DNA of 64,000 nt from CALAMD01 sp035301345 (GCA_035301345.1 DATGUM010000005.1:5090-69089), one strand, 5' to 3'. Numbered from the stretch's first letter, positions 16,739 through 26,171 are shown. A program made the numbers and translations. Notes: generated from the sequence alone by a model not told the origin.

Positions 16739-16770
16739 TGCGCTAAAGTCAACTTTTAGCGCATTTTTTT
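16739..16770 (+). terminator. Riboswitch-controlled terminator
   Basis: Perfect stem TGCGCTAAA/TTTAGCGCA with a T run, placed between the TPP aptamer and the ribosome site of the binding protein gene. Confidence 0.9.
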
Positions 16771-16832
16771 ACGCTTATAAACGTAAAATACATCCGATAA
16801 CAATCAGGCAAATATGTTAGGAGGATGGTTCA

Positions 16833-17840
16833 TTGAGGAAGTTTGTCATAAGTATTATTTTTATTAGTTTAATTTTCACTACAGCTTGCGGACAAAATGA
16901 CGCGAGTGAAAATAGCGAAGATGCAAGTGGTGAAAGTACTGACGATTTAAAGAAAGTAACGTTCGTGCTTGATTGGACACCGAACACGAATCATACAGGT
17001 ATTTATGTTGCACAAGAGCAAGGTTTTTTTGAAGAACATGGGCTAGACGTCGAAATTATTTTACCAGGAGAAGTAGAATCGAATCAGCTCGTTGCGACGG
17101 AAAAAGCGGATTTCGGTATTAACTACCAAGAACGCATTACGATGGCGCGTGCAGAAGATCTACCACTCGTTTCAATTGCGGCCGTGATTCAGCATAATAC
17201 TGCTGGATACGCTTCGCCGACAGATCGCAACATTAGTCGTCCGAAAGATTTTGAAGGAAAAAGCTTTGGCGGTATTGGTGCGCCCATTCAAGAAGCAATG
17301 ATGCAAATGATTATGGAGGCAGATGACGCCGATATGAGTGAAGTTGATATCGTTAATATCGGGCAGTCAGATTGGTTTACCGCAGTTGAACGTGACGTTG
17401 ATTTCTCAACGATTTACTACGGATGGACAGGGATTGAGGCAGAAGTTCGTGGGGTCGATATAGACATGATGTATTATATCGACTTTGCTGAAGAGCTCGA
17501 CTTTTATACACCTGTTTTAATTACGAGTGAAGCGATGATTGACGAAGATCCAGAAACGGTTGAAGCGTTCGTTCACGCAGCGACGAAAGGGTATGAATTT
17601 ACGATTGATAACCCTGAAGAAGCAGCCGATATTTTAATCGAACGTGAACCAGACCTTGACCCAGAGCTAGTTAAACGTAGTCAAGAGTGGCTTGCTGATA
17701 AGTATCAAGATGATGCAGACCAATGGGGTTTACAAGAGCTAGAACGCTGGGAAGTCGTCATTGATTTCTTATATGAAAATGATATTATCGCGAAACAAAT
17801 TGATGCAGCGGATTCATTTACGACAGATTTCCTGCCGTAA
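16833..17840 (+). CDS. thiY: Thiamine-precursor ABC transporter, substrate-binding lipoprotein (ThiY/NMT1 type)
   Basis: 335 residues, TTG start (AGGAGG eleven bases upstream; the overlapping ATG at the ribosome site gives only three codons). Lipoprotein signal ending TTAC-G and an acidic linker are followed by an NMT1/THI5-like domain: VLDWTPNTNHTGIYVA is the classic opening, then EKADFGINYQE and the FYTPVLITSE segment. ThiY of Bacillus binds N-formyl-4-amino-5-aminomethyl-2-methylpyrimidine, a salvage precursor of the thiamine pyrimidine. The TPP riboswitch and the following permease and ATPase genes support the call. Exact ligand (formylaminopyrimidine or HMP) cannot be decided from sequence. 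Confidence 0.92.
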   Translation: MRKFVISIIFISLIFTTACGQNDASENSEDASGESTDDLKKVTFVLDWTPNTNHTGIYVAQEQGFFEEHGLDVEIILPGEVESNQLVATEKADFGINYQERITMARAEDLPLVSIAAVIQHNTAGYASPTDRNISRPKDFEGKSFGGIGAPIQEAMMQMIMEADDADMSEVDIVNIGQSDWFTAVERDVDFSTIYYGWTGIEAEVRGVDIDMMYYIDFAEELDFYTPVLITSEAMIDEDPETVEAFVHAATKGYEFTIDNPEEAADILIEREPDLDPELVKRSQEWLADKYQDDADQWGLQELERWEVVIDFLYENDIIAKQIDAADSFTTDFLP

Positions 17841-17873
17841 AGTTGACTGAATAAACATTAGGAAATGGCTTTT

Positions 17874-17922
17874 CGGACGTTCATGTTCTCTCCGTTCATG
17901 AGCGTCCGCTTTATTTTTATTT
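17874..17922 (+). terminator. Hairpin between thiY and thiX
   Basis: Twelve-base stem CGGACGTTCATG/CATGAGCGTCCG (one G-T pair) followed by CTTTATTTTTATTT. Likely a partial terminator or mRNA-stabilising element that makes the binding protein more abundant than the membrane parts. Confidence 0.7.
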
Positions 17923-17946
17923 ACTTCATAAAGGAGGTTCTCATAT

Positions 17947-18705
17947 ATGCGTTCATTGTCGTTTGAATGGCGGCCGATTATTGCCATGATTTTATTTATT
18001 ATTTGTTGGGAAGTCGCCGTCCGAGCGTTTCAAATAAAAGAATGGTTTCTGCCTGCTCCGTCGGCCATTTTCAAGGAAGCACGTGACGTATTACCGACGT
18101 TCATGCCACATTTTAATGCGTCTTTATCGTTAGCAATTTTCGGCTTTATTATCGGTGTGTCGATTGGTTTACTCATCGCTATGGCGTTACACGTCATACC
18201 GGGTGTGCGCCGAACGATTTTCCCGTTTATTATTTTATCGCAAAACGTCCCTGTTATCGTACTTGCTCCTTTGCTCGTTATTTGGTTCGGGTTCGGATTT
18301 TTGCCGAAATTAATTATTATCGTTATTGCGTGCTTTTTCCCTGTCGCTATTTCCACACTTGGCGGTTTACAAGAAACAGACCGGGAACTCATGCATTATA
18401 TGAAAATGATGGGTGCAACGAATAGGCAATTATTATGGAAATTACAATTCCCCCATGCATTACCGAGTATTTTTTCCGGATTAAAAATCGCAGCGACGTA
18501 TAGCGTGATGGCAACAATTATTTCTGAATGGCTCGGCGCTCAAGAAGGTATTGGCGTATATATGACGCTTGCGCTTTCATCTTACCGAACGACACGCGTA
18601 TTCGTGGCGATTATTATTGCGATGTTACTAAGCTTAGCTTTTTTCGGAGCTATTTTATTGTTAGAAAAGTGGTTCATTCGTGGTCATAAGGAGGAACAGT
18701 CATGA
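17947..18705 (+). CDS. thiX: Thiamine-precursor ABC transporter permease (ThiX type)
   Basis: 252 residues, AAAGGAGG ribosome site. Six hydrophobic segments of the binding-protein-dependent permease type. The cytoplasmic EAA loop that contacts the ATPase is visible as MKMMGATNRQLLWKLQFPHA followed by LPSIFSGLKIAA. Belongs to the SsuC/ThiX/TauC group that partners with NMT1-type binding proteins. Its stop overlaps the start of the ATPase gene by four bases, indicating translational coupling. Role: membrane channel for uptake of the thiamine pyrimidine precursor. Confidence 0.9.
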   Translation: MRSLSFEWRPIIAMILFIICWEVAVRAFQIKEWFLPAPSAIFKEARDVLPTFMPHFNASLSLAIFGFIIGVSIGLLIAMALHVIPGVRRTIFPFIILSQNVPVIVLAPLLVIWFGFGFLPKLIIIVIACFFPVAISTLGGLQETDRELMHYMKMMGATNRQLLWKLQFPHALPSIFSGLKIAATYSVMATIISEWLGAQEGIGVYMTLALSSYRTTRVFVAIIIAMLLSLAFFGAILLLEKWFIRGHKEEQS

Positions 18706-19430
18706 AACTAGTTGTTAAGCATGTGAGTCAATCATTTGGGGATAAGCACGTGTTAGATGATATTAATTTGACCGTTGAACGTGGTGAATTCGTTTCACTG
18801 ATCGGCCCTTCTGGTAGTGGAAAAAGTACGTTGTTTAGTTTAATTGGTGGGTTACTTACGCCAAGTAGTGGTGAGATTTTTATGAATGATGAAGCAATTA
18901 CGGGCAAACGCGGATTTATGAGTTACATGCCACAGCAGCCTGCGTTATTTTCGTGGCGAACAGTGCTCGATAATGTTTTAATCGGTCAGGAACTAAGTAA
19001 ACAGCGTGATGAAAAGCGAGCAATCAGTATGCTAGAAAAAGCGGGTCTCGGTGACGTCATTCATGCCTATCCACACGAATTGTCAGGTGGGATGAAACAA
19101 CGGGCAAGTTTTATCCGGGCGTTATTAAGTCCGCAATCGTTTCTCTGTTTGGATGAGCCGTTTTCTGCACTTGATGAATTTACCCGATTAGATATGCAAA
19201 AGTGGTTGTTAAATATTTTAGAAACGTATGAGCGATCGATTTTATTTATTACGCATAGTATTGATGAGGCGATTTTTTTGTCAGACAAAATCGTTATTTT
19301 ATCAACGAATCCTGCGCGTATAAAAACAGTTGTCGACATTCCTTTCTCACGCCCTCGTGATGAGTCGTTATTATTATCTAGTGAATTTTTAATGTGGAAA
19401 AAGAAAGTTCTTGAAGCGATTGAAATGTAG
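18702..19430 (+). CDS. thiZ: Thiamine-precursor ABC transporter ATPase (ThiZ type)
   Basis: 242 residues. Walker A GPSGSGKSTL, Q-loop YMPQQPAL, signature LSGGMKQRASF, Walker B FLCLDEPFSALD and the switch His in ITHSIDEA are all intact. SsuB/TauB-like subfamily. It energises the ThiXY importer. The gene starts within the last codon of thiX (ATGA). No terminator is obvious directly after the stop; the downstream 296 bases carry insertion-sequence debris. Confidence 0.9.
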   Translation: MKLVVKHVSQSFGDKHVLDDINLTVERGEFVSLIGPSGSGKSTLFSLIGGLLTPSSGEIFMNDEAITGKRGFMSYMPQQPALFSWRTVLDNVLIGQELSKQRDEKRAISMLEKAGLGDVIHAYPHELSGGMKQRASFIRALLSPQSFLCLDEPFSALDEFTRLDMQKWLLNILETYERSILFITHSIDEAIFLSDKIVILSTNPARIKTVVDIPFSRPRDESLLLSSEFLMWKKKVLEAIEM

Positions 19431-19726
19431 TTGGGATCCTTGTTACGAATAGAATCTACATTTCATATCGGTTAATTAGCCTGCTAGTCTCACCGAAAAG
19501 GAATCAATCGATATGACCTAGCTTAAAAAGACTTCTATTTGATATGTTTATTTAAATAAGCAAGTAAGTATACGCAGTGTGATGAAAAATATATCCCCAT
19601 TCTTCGTGGGCACGCGGAGTACATTTCTGAAACAATTATTACTCAATCTCCCACGACACAATAGTGGAGCATTCTTTTTCCTTATGATAAAATATAATGA
19701 CTGTAAACATTTAGGGAGGATAGTCA
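19431..19726. other. Gene-free stretch with insertion-sequence fragment (copy C)
   Basis: Contains 19599-19632, which matches part of the dispersed element at 13834-13906 and 56878-56945 (ATTCTTCGTGG, then GAGTACATTTCTGAA). A CATATCG/CGATATG inverted pair lies near 19463-19516. No intact gene. Confidence 0.45.
19693..19698 (+). promoter_or_regulatory. Probable -10 box of the membrane protein gene at 19727
   Basis: Perfect TATAAT 28 bases before the start codon. Upstream ATTCTT at 16 bases is a poor -35. Confidence 0.4.
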
Positions 19727-20137
19727 TTGAATTCGTTAAATATATTTATTTTTGTAGCAGCAGCTGTTTTTAACTCACTACCTATTCTCGTTATTTATAA
19801 AGTACACATTAACAAAATTATGAAAGACCCGCGTTCATATAGCGCCATTCAGCGAAGCTTTTTCATCGGGGCGGCAATGAGTAAAATTATTCCGATTATT
19901 TTATTAATCTTTGGGATTATTAAAATGAGCTCTGTTGAATCAGCAAACGAAATTATCGTACCTGTCGCTGTCGTCATTGCTTTCATCATTATTCCTGTCA
20001 TATACATTTTGAAGCAGAGAAGTGGCGATTATCCGGCAGACGTGAAGCAAGGTGTTCGAACGTTATCAACAATTACGTTGCCACACGTATTTTCCGTGCC
20101 GATTATGGCGCTCGTATTTATCTTTTTAATGTTATAG
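19727..20137 (+). CDS. Unknown four-helix membrane protein
   Basis: 136 residues, TTG start nine bases after AGGGAGGA. Four hydrophobic segments at about 3-22, 47-67, 77-95 and 113-134, in two hairpins with a basic loop (KVHINKIMKDPRSYSAIQRS) between the first and second. I do not recognise a named family. The architecture is vaguely like the two-helix-pair rotor subunits and small Bacillus membrane proteins of unknown function, but it lacks the carboxylate of ATP synthase c subunits. It has its own TATAAT box and its own terminator, so it is probably a single-gene unit. Confidence 0.7.
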   Translation: MNSLNIFIFVAAAVFNSLPILVIYKVHINKIMKDPRSYSAIQRSFFIGAAMSKIIPIILLIFGIIKMSSVESANEIIVPVAVVIAFIIIPVIYILKQRSGDYPADVKQGVRTLSTITLPHVFSVPIMALVFIFLML

Positions 20138-20144
20138 CAGATGA

Positions 20145-20181
20145 GAAAGAACGAACAACATATGATTGTCGTTCTTTTTTT
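20145..20181 (+). terminator. Terminator after the membrane protein gene
   Basis: AAAGAACG-A-ACAA pairs with TTGT-CGTTCTTT (single bulge), followed by a T run. Confidence 0.85.
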
Positions 20182-20216
20182 ATTTGTCGATACAATTGTT
20201 TGAAGGTGGTTAATCG

Positions 20217-20960
20217 ATGGAAAGTAATTTAGATATCGCAAATGTTTGTATACTTGCAGGAAAAATTATGTTAGAAAGTGGTGCAGAAACGCATCGCGTG
20301 GAAGATACGATGAACCGAATTGCCGCTGTTTATGGTGCGGAAAATGCGCAAAGTTATGCTTCGCCGACAGCGATTCATTTTTCTGTTGATTTTGCGGATG
20401 TCACGCATTTTATTCGGATTTCTAATCGTTCGACTGATTTACATAAAGTGGCGGAAGTGAATCATATTTCACGAAGGATTGCTTCAGAAAGTATTCCGCT
20501 TAAAGAAAGTATGATTTTACTTGAGACGTTAGAGAAAAGACGACTCACTTTTTCCAAGTGGATTCAAGTCGTTGCAGCTACTTTATTAAGTGGTTGTTTC
20601 GCGATTATGTTCGGGGGAATGATGCCAGACTTTTTACCAGCGGCGATCGTTGGTGGTGCGGGGTTTGCCTGTATGTTAATTGTTTTCCACTTTATTCGTA
20701 TTCGTTTCGTCGCCGTTTTCTTCGCTTCCGTATTAGTCGGTGCTTTAGCCGTGACGGCAATTGAAACGGGTGTCGGTTTGGAACTTGATAAAATTGTCAT
20801 CGGAGCAGTCATGCCACTCGTGCCCGGTTTACCGATTACGATTGCACTGCGGGATTTGCTCGCTGGTCATCTCGTCGCTGGTATTTCTAAAGGGATTGAG
20901 TCCGCATTAACAGCCGTTGCAATTGGTGCAGGTGTTGCAATTATTTTAGCATTTTACTAA
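20217..20960 (+). CDS. Threonine/serine exporter family protein, ThrE N-terminal part (YjjP-like)
   Basis: 247 residues, ribosome site AAGGTGG. The N-terminal half is soluble and has the family opening ILAGKIMLESGAETHRVEDTM and the YASPTAIHFS segment; the C-terminal half holds five membrane helices (about 118-245) with MPLVPGLPITIALRDLLAGH. This is the DUF1212 half of ThrE. In Corynebacterium ThrE exports threonine and serine as one chain; in E. coli the split YjjP/YjjB pair is linked to succinate export. Here the two halves are separate genes 12 bases apart. Substrate cannot be told from sequence. Confidence 0.85.
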   Translation: MESNLDIANVCILAGKIMLESGAETHRVEDTMNRIAAVYGAENAQSYASPTAIHFSVDFADVTHFIRISNRSTDLHKVAEVNHISRRIASESIPLKESMILLETLEKRRLTFSKWIQVVAATLLSGCFAIMFGGMMPDFLPAAIVGGAGFACMLIVFHFIRIRFVAVFFASVLVGALAVTAIETGVGLELDKIVIGAVMPLVPGLPITIALRDLLAGHLVAGISKGIESALTAVAIGAGVAIILAFY

Positions 20961-20972
20961 AGGAGGGATTGT

Positions 20973-21422
20973 ATGGTCATAGGTATACAGCTCATGACGA
21001 GCTTTGTTGGTGCGTCAGGGTTTAGTGTTTTATTTAATGCGCCGCGGCGGATGGTTATTCCTGGTGGTCTCATCGGGATGACGAGTTGGTTTATTCATTT
21101 TTCTTTCGTGACAAATTATGACTTCAATCCACTTCCAGCTACTGTGATTGCTTCGATTGTCGCAGGATTGTTAAGTATTATTTGTGCACAATTTTTTAAA
21201 AATCCGGTGCTTATTTTTTACGTCTCAGGCATTATTCCACTCGTGCCTGGAGGGATTGCTTATAATGCAATGCGTCACTTTATTGAGCATAATTATTATT
21301 CAGGTGTTGAGCTATCGGTTGAAGTCATGTTAATTTCTGGGGGGATTGCGCTCGGGTTAATGTTATCAGAAGTTGTTAATCAAATCTTTACGAGGGTAAC
21401 GAAGACACAACATAAAGGGTGA
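20973..21422 (+). CDS. Threonine/serine exporter family protein, ThrE C-terminal part (YjjB-like)
   Basis: 149 residues, ribosome site AAAGGAGG. Five hydrophobic segments; FNAPRRMVIPGGLIGMTSW and SGIIPLVPGGIAYNAM are typical of the DUF3815/ThrE_2 half. It must act with the protein encoded just upstream. The end of the gene meets a terminator shared with the convergent RND pump gene. Confidence 0.85.
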   Translation: MVIGIQLMTSFVGASGFSVLFNAPRRMVIPGGLIGMTSWFIHFSFVTNYDFNPLPATVIASIVAGLLSIICAQFFKNPVLIFYVSGIIPLVPGGIAYNAMRHFIEHNYYSGVELSVEVMLISGGIALGLMLSEVVNQIFTRVTKTQHKG

Positions 21423-21440
21423 GTGTGTTTTTTAAAAAAA

Positions 21441-21494
21441 TAAAAGCTTGAGACAGTGTCAGTTAAATAAACTGCACTGCTCAAGCTTATTTTT
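21441..21494. terminator. Bidirectional terminator between exporter and RND pump genes
   Basis: AAGCTTGAG-A-CAGTG pairs with CACTG-CTCAAGCTT, with an inner CAGTT/AACTG stem, an A run before it and a T run after it, so it can serve both convergent genes. Confidence 0.88.
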
Positions 21495-24400
21495 ATGCTC
21501 TCTTCTTTCTACGTGTAAACTTTTTCGTTATGTCGTCGAACATTGTGTAGACGACAGGGATGAGTATGAGTGTGAAAATACTCGATACTGTTAATCCGAA
21601 AATAATCGTTATTGCTAATGGTTGTTGCATTTCTGCTCCTTCACCGAGCGCAAGTCCGAGTGGTACCATTCCGAGAACAGTCGTTAACGTCGTCATTAAA
21701 ATCGGACGTAAACGTGAACGGCCTGCTTCGATAATTGCGTCATATCGCTCCATGCCTCGGCGCCGCAAGATATTGATATAATCGACGAGTACGATGGAGT
21801 TATTCACGACAATTCCGGCGAGCATGATGATCCCGATAAACGCTGGAATGCTGAACGCAATGCCTGAAATGTACAAGCCACCGATGACCCCGATAATTGT
21901 TGCCGGCATCGCAAACATAATGATGAACGGGAATAAGAAGTTCTCAAATTGTACAGCCATAACTGCGTAAACGAGGAAGATTGAGAAGACGAGTGCAAGT
22001 GCTAAGTCAGAGAATGACTTCACCATATCTTCTGCTTCTCCACCAATTGAGTAACTATATCCTTCCGGGAAGCTCATCGCATCGAGTTTTGCTTCGACGT
22101 CTTTTAACACGCCACCTAAATCACGATTCATAATTTCGCTTGAAACGTTCATTTGTGGTTGTTGATTTTGTCTCAGTAACGTAACAGGTCCTTGTTCTTC
22201 TTCAAATGTTGCGACATCTTCTAACGATATACTTGCGCCTGTTGGTGATTGAATCGGCATATTTTGTAAGTCGTTAATAGTTGATCGTTCATCTTCTGGA
22301 TAATATAAATAAACGTCAAGTTCTTCGCCTTGTTCACGATATCGTGTCGCCATTTGTCCAGTGAACTGTAATTGAATTTGGCCAGTCACTTGTTCTTCCG
22401 TTAAACCGTACATTTTCGCTTTCGCCGCGTCAATGTGTACGGCCATTTGTGGTACCCCTTCTGAAGCACCTGATTCTGGGTTAAATACACCGTCAACAGA
22501 AGACATTTCCTCGACTACTGTTTCAGATAAATCACGTAAGACTTCGTGTTCTGGTCCGCTTAATTGGACTTGGATTGGTTCTCCCATACCCATGCCTTCT
22601 TCCATCTCACTCACTTTAATCGTTGCAGAAGGAATTTCTTGGAAGCTTTCATCCATTTCTTCAACAATTTCAGCGGTTGATTTATCGCGTTCACTTGCAG
22701 GCAGTAGTTGCATCGTAAAGGATGCTTCACTTCCGCCAGCAGACATCCCGTCAAATCCGCCGCCTCCTGCTGAGACGAAGTTCATTTCAATATATTTTTC
22801 AAATGGTTCAATCTTTTCACTGACACGGTCAATAATAACTTCCGTATGGTCGAGTGTACTACCTGGAGCCGTTTCAACGTCCACTTGAATTTGTCCTTGA
22901 TCAGATGACGGAATAAATTCTGCGCCGATGAATGGCGTTAATGCTAAACTCGCAACAATCGCAATTCCGACGGCGATAAATGTCGTTTTACGGAATTTCA
23001 ATATTTTTTCTAGTACGCTTTGGTAAAAATCAGCGACACGTTCTAATAATGTGTTGAACCAGTAACGTTTGCCTTGCTTATCCATAACACTCGAGAGCAA
23101 TTTCGACGAAAGCATTGGCACGAGTGTAATTGCAACAACGAGTGATGCAATGAGTGAAAACGACACGGTTAATGCGAGCGGCGTGAATAAATCCGACGCT
23201 ATACCGTCAACGTAAACGATTGGTAAAAAGACAACTAATGTCGTCGTCGTTGAAGCGATAATAGCAGGCGTTAATTCAGATGCCCCTTTCGTCGCTGATT
23301 CATAGAGTGAATACCCGCGCTGATGGTATGAATATATATTTTCTAAAATAACGATGGAACTGTCGACCATCATTCCGATACCGAGCGCGAGCCCTCCGAG
23401 TGTTAATATGTTTAACGTTTCCCCGGTGAAATACATGAGGGTGAACGTTGAAATAATCGCGATTGGAATTGATAGTCCAATGACAATCGTTGCGCGAATA
23501 CTCTTTAAGAATAAGAGTAAAATAAAGACTGAGATGAAACCACCGAGTAAAATGTTTTGAATCACTGAATCGATGGACATCGTAATGAATTCAGACGTAT
23601 CGATAATTGTTTCAAGTTCAACACCGTCTGGTAAGTCTTTATTTAGTTCTTTCATACTTGCAAGGACGTCTTCCGCTACGTCAACGGTATTACCATCTGT
23701 CTTTTTCATCACGGAAAGGACGAGTGACGGACTTCCGTTAACGAGTGTAATCCCGTCTTCTTTTTTAAACGTATCTTCGACAGTTGCTATGTCAGTCAGA
23801 CGAATAACTGAATCATCTTCCGTTTGCATAATCGTTTCTTCAATGTCTGACACGGATTCATATTCACCGACGACACGTAGTTGTAAATCCTTTGATCCTT
23901 TATCGACTGTTCCGACAGAAGAGGATTCGTTCGCACTGTTTAAAGATTGAATAATCGTTTCAGTCGTTATACCGTACGTGTTCATTTTACTTCGGTCTAA
24001 AATCACTTGAATTTCGCGTTGTTTCTCCCCTTCAATCGTTACGGAGGCAACACCGTTTAACCGTTCAAAATAAGGAACAACTTCATCTTCTGCAACTTTC
24101 GTTAATGAAGCTGCATCTTTTCCTGTAAGACCGACCCAAATAACGGGTAATTGATCCGGGCTAAATCGAATGATACTCGGATCGCCCGCTTCGTCAGGTA
24201 ACATCGGTGCTACTTGGTCAACGTTCTCTCGAACATCGAGTAATGCTTGGTCTAAATCGACCCCGTTTTTAAACATCATTAAAACGAGTGAAGAGCCTGC
24301 TTGTGACTGCGACTGGATCGTGTCAATTCCTTCAACAGAACTAATCGCAGCTTCGATCGGCTGACTAATGACATTTTCAATATCTTCTGGTGCAGCATCT

Positions 24401-24555
24401 TCATAATTCGTCGCTACAACAGCAACTGGTAAGTCAATTTTCGGAAATAAATCAATGACTAAGTTACGAGCAGAAACGACTCCTAAGGCGATAATCGCTA
24501 AGACGATGATGATTACCCCAACTGGTCGTTTAACGGACGTTTCAACTAATCTCAA
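21493..24555 (-). CDS. RND family efflux transporter (SwrC/AcrB-like)
   Basis: 1020 residues, twelve membrane helices in the usual 1+5, 1+5 arrangement with two large outer loops. The N-terminus (SVKRPVGVIIIVLAIIALG) and the fourth helix segment LGIGMMVDSSIVILENI with one intramembrane Asp mark the family. Role: proton-driven export of hydrophobic compounds; the B. subtilis relative SwrC exports surfactin. The last four bases overlap-couple it to the upstream membrane fusion lipoprotein gene. Function beyond efflux cannot be given. Confidence 0.9.
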   Translation of the reverse strand: MRLVETSVKRPVGVIIIVLAIIALGVVSARNLVIDLFPKIDLPVAVVATNYEDAAPEDIENVISQPIEAAISSVEGIDTIQSQSQAGSSLVLMMFKNGVDLDQALLDVRENVDQVAPMLPDEAGDPSIIRFSPDQLPVIWVGLTGKDAASLTKVAEDEVVPYFERLNGVASVTIEGEKQREIQVILDRSKMNTYGITTETIIQSLNSANESSSVGTVDKGSKDLQLRVVGEYESVSDIEETIMQTEDDSVIRLTDIATVEDTFKKEDGITLVNGSPSLVLSVMKKTDGNTVDVAEDVLASMKELNKDLPDGVELETIIDTSEFITMSIDSVIQNILLGGFISVFILLLFLKSIRATIVIGLSIPIAIISTFTLMYFTGETLNILTLGGLALGIGMMVDSSIVILENIYSYHQRGYSLYESATKGASELTPAIIASTTTTLVVFLPIVYVDGIASDLFTPLALTVSFSLIASLVVAITLVPMLSSKLLSSVMDKQGKRYWFNTLLERVADFYQSVLEKILKFRKTTFIAVGIAIVASLALTPFIGAEFIPSSDQGQIQVDVETAPGSTLDHTEVIIDRVSEKIEPFEKYIEMNFVSAGGGGFDGMSAGGSEASFTMQLLPASERDKSTAEIVEEMDESFQEIPSATIKVSEMEEGMGMGEPIQVQLSGPEHEVLRDLSETVVEEMSSVDGVFNPESGASEGVPQMAVHIDAAKAKMYGLTEEQVTGQIQLQFTGQMATRYREQGEELDVYLYYPEDERSTINDLQNMPIQSPTGASISLEDVATFEEEQGPVTLLRQNQQPQMNVSSEIMNRDLGGVLKDVEAKLDAMSFPEGYSYSIGGEAEDMVKSFSDLALALVFSIFLVYAVMAVQFENFLFPFIIMFAMPATIIGVIGGLYISGIAFSIPAFIGIIMLAGIVVNNSIVLVDYINILRRRGMERYDAIIEAGRSRLRPILMTTLTTVLGMVPLGLALGEGAEMQQPLAITIIFGLTVSSIFTLILIPVVYTMFDDITKKFTRRKKRA

Positions 24556-25445
24556 GATTCATTCTCCTCTTCGTCGTCCGCTTCCTCATCTTCCACAATG
24601 ACAACTTTCGCTTCATCGTAGAGCGTCAGTTGTCCGTTGACGACAATTTCATCGCCCTTTTCAACGCCGCCTTCCACAGCAGTTACGTCTGTTTGTGACT
24701 CAACAATATCTACTTCGACTTCACGCGCGACGTTATGCTTAATAATATAAACGAATGCACGGTCACTTTCTTCAACGATCGATTCTGTCGGGACGAGTAG
24801 TGCTTTTTTAAGTCGTTTTTCTTGGATACTTAATTGAGCAACCATTCCTGCGACTAAATCGTCGTCTTTGTTTTTAATTGTTGCTTTTACAGGAAAAAGG
24901 CCTGTGTCATCAGGTACGGAATCAATCGAGGTGATTTTCGCGTCATACGATTCACCTTCAATCGTTGCTTCAGCTTTATCGTCAACTTTTAATAAATCAC
25001 GAACTGAATGTGTCACATTAACGTCAACAATCACGTCATCCATATCTGTAATAACGAGTAACGGATCAGATTCAGATAACATATCACCTTCGCTTGCTGA
25101 TAAACTCGCGATTGTTCCTGCTTTATTTGCGGTAATTTTTTGTTCGCCTGCCTGTGTAAGGACAGTTGCTAAATGGTCATCCTTCTTTACTTCGTCACCA
25201 TTTTTCACTTTTAATTGGTCAAGTTCTCCTGGACCTTGTAACATGACAGGGGTCGTACTTTTTGGTGATAGGCGGCCATAAATGTCTTTCGTTACTTTAA
25301 GATCTTCTTTTTTTACTTCTTCTGTTTTCACATATACTTCCTGTGGTTCTTCGTTGTCAGCCGCTTCTTCATCGTCGTCACTACACGCGACGAGAAAAAC
25401 AGCGAGACATGCTGATAATAATACGGTTAATACGAATTTCCTCAT
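24552..25445 (-). CDS. RND pump membrane fusion lipoprotein (HlyD/AcrA-like)
   Basis: 297 residues. Lipoprotein signal ending LVACS and an acidic linker; then a biotinyl-lipoyl-like hybrid region (LKVKNGDEVKKDDHLATVL and NKAGTIASLSASEGDMLSE), a short beta-barrel and a C-terminal acidic tail. The short coiled-coil region fits adaptor proteins of Gram-positive RND pumps. It is the first gene of the two-gene unit and its stop overlaps the pump start (ATGA type, four bases). Confidence 0.88.
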   Translation of the reverse strand: MRKFVLTVLLSACLAVFLVACSDDDEEAADNEEPQEVYVKTEEVKKEDLKVTKDIYGRLSPKSTTPVMLQGPGELDQLKVKNGDEVKKDDHLATVLTQAGEQKITANKAGTIASLSASEGDMLSESDPLLVITDMDDVIVDVNVTHSVRDLLKVDDKAEATIEGESYDAKITSIDSVPDDTGLFPVKATIKNKDDDLVAGMVAQLSIQEKRLKKALLVPTESIVEESDRAFVYIIKHNVAREVEVDIVESQTDVTAVEGGVEKGDEIVVNGQLTLYDEAKVVIVEDEEADDEEENES

Positions 25446-25675
25446 GCAAATCCTCCTGTGCGTTTACTGTTTGTTTTTAGTTTATTTTGAATTTTATATG
25501 CGTAATTTCTAGCGCTTAATGACGTTTTTTCTACTTTTACATGAATAAATTATACACGTTTTTTAGCTATGAATATATAGATGTGCATTATTTGTATCAC
25601 AAAATACTGACTTTTCTGCTTACAAAAAGAGAGTGAGCAGTTATGATTGCTTCACTCGAACATTTGAATAAAAAT
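25446..25675. other. Intergenic, promoter region of the RND operon
   Basis: About 230 AT-rich bases upstream of the fusion lipoprotein and downstream of the fabZ terminator. No gene; no promoter that I can place with confidence. Confidence 0.4.
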
Positions 25676-25710
25676 GTAAAAAAGTAGTCCCATAGTATTG
25701 GAACTACTTT
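25676..25710 (-). terminator. Terminator after fabZ
   Basis: AAAGTAGT-CC pairs with GG-A-ACTACTTT; on the minus strand it is followed by TTTTTTACATTTTT. Confidence 0.82.
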
Positions 25711-25722
25711 CATGTGTATGAT

Positions 25723-26142
25723 TTATTTAATCGCAAATGTAATTTCTGCTTGGCAAGCGAGTTCGCCGTTTACTGTAGCAATCCCTTTTCCTTTGCCAAT
25801 TGGTCCCTTCATTCGTGTGATTTCTACTTCAAGCTCGAGCGTATCACCTGGAACGACTTGACGTTTAAAGCGACATTTATCTACACCTGCTAAAAAGCCA
25901 ATTTTTCCGTGGTTATCTTCCATCCCTAATACAGCAATTGCACCAACTTGCGCGAGTGCTTCAATAATGAGCACACCAGGCATGACAGGGTAATCAGGAA
26001 AATGCCCTTGGAAAAATGGTTCGTTAATCGTTACATTTTTTATTCCGACGACGCGTTTTCCTTCTTCGATATCAGTCACTTTATCAACGAGTAAAAAAGG
26101 ATAACGGTGTGGAATTGTATCTTTAATTTCTTGAATATCCAT
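25723..26142 (-). CDS. fabZ: (3R)-hydroxyacyl-ACP dehydratase FabZ
   Basis: 139 residues from ATG 26142 (a TTG one codon upstream is the alternative). Hot-dog fold dehydratase: IPHRYPFLLVDKV at the start, then FFQGHFPDYPVMPGV with the catalytic His and IIEALAQVGAI with the catalytic Glu. It dehydrates hydroxyacyl-ACP in fatty acid elongation, in the cytoplasm. Same position relative to flhO/flhP as B. subtilis ywpB. It ends the mbl-flhO-flhP-epuA-fabZ run. Confidence 0.95.
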   Translation of the reverse strand: MDIQEIKDTIPHRYPFLLVDKVTDIEEGKRVVGIKNVTINEPFFQGHFPDYPVMPGVLIIEALAQVGAIAVLGMEDNHGKIGFLAGVDKCRFKRQVVPGDTLELEVEITRMKGPIGKGKGIATVNGELACQAEITFAIK

Positions 26143-26171
26143 CAATAAATCCCATCCTATCTATGTATAAA

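Noticed and set aside
21493..24555. Long open frames on the plus strand opposite the RND pump, murA and atp genes
   Set aside because: They follow the codon bias of the opposite strand, lack ribosome sites and have no family features; they are shadows of real genes.
25446..25722. Hidden gene in the RND-fabZ gap
   Set aside because: No frame with a start, ribosome site and sensible composition was found; only a terminator for fabZ.
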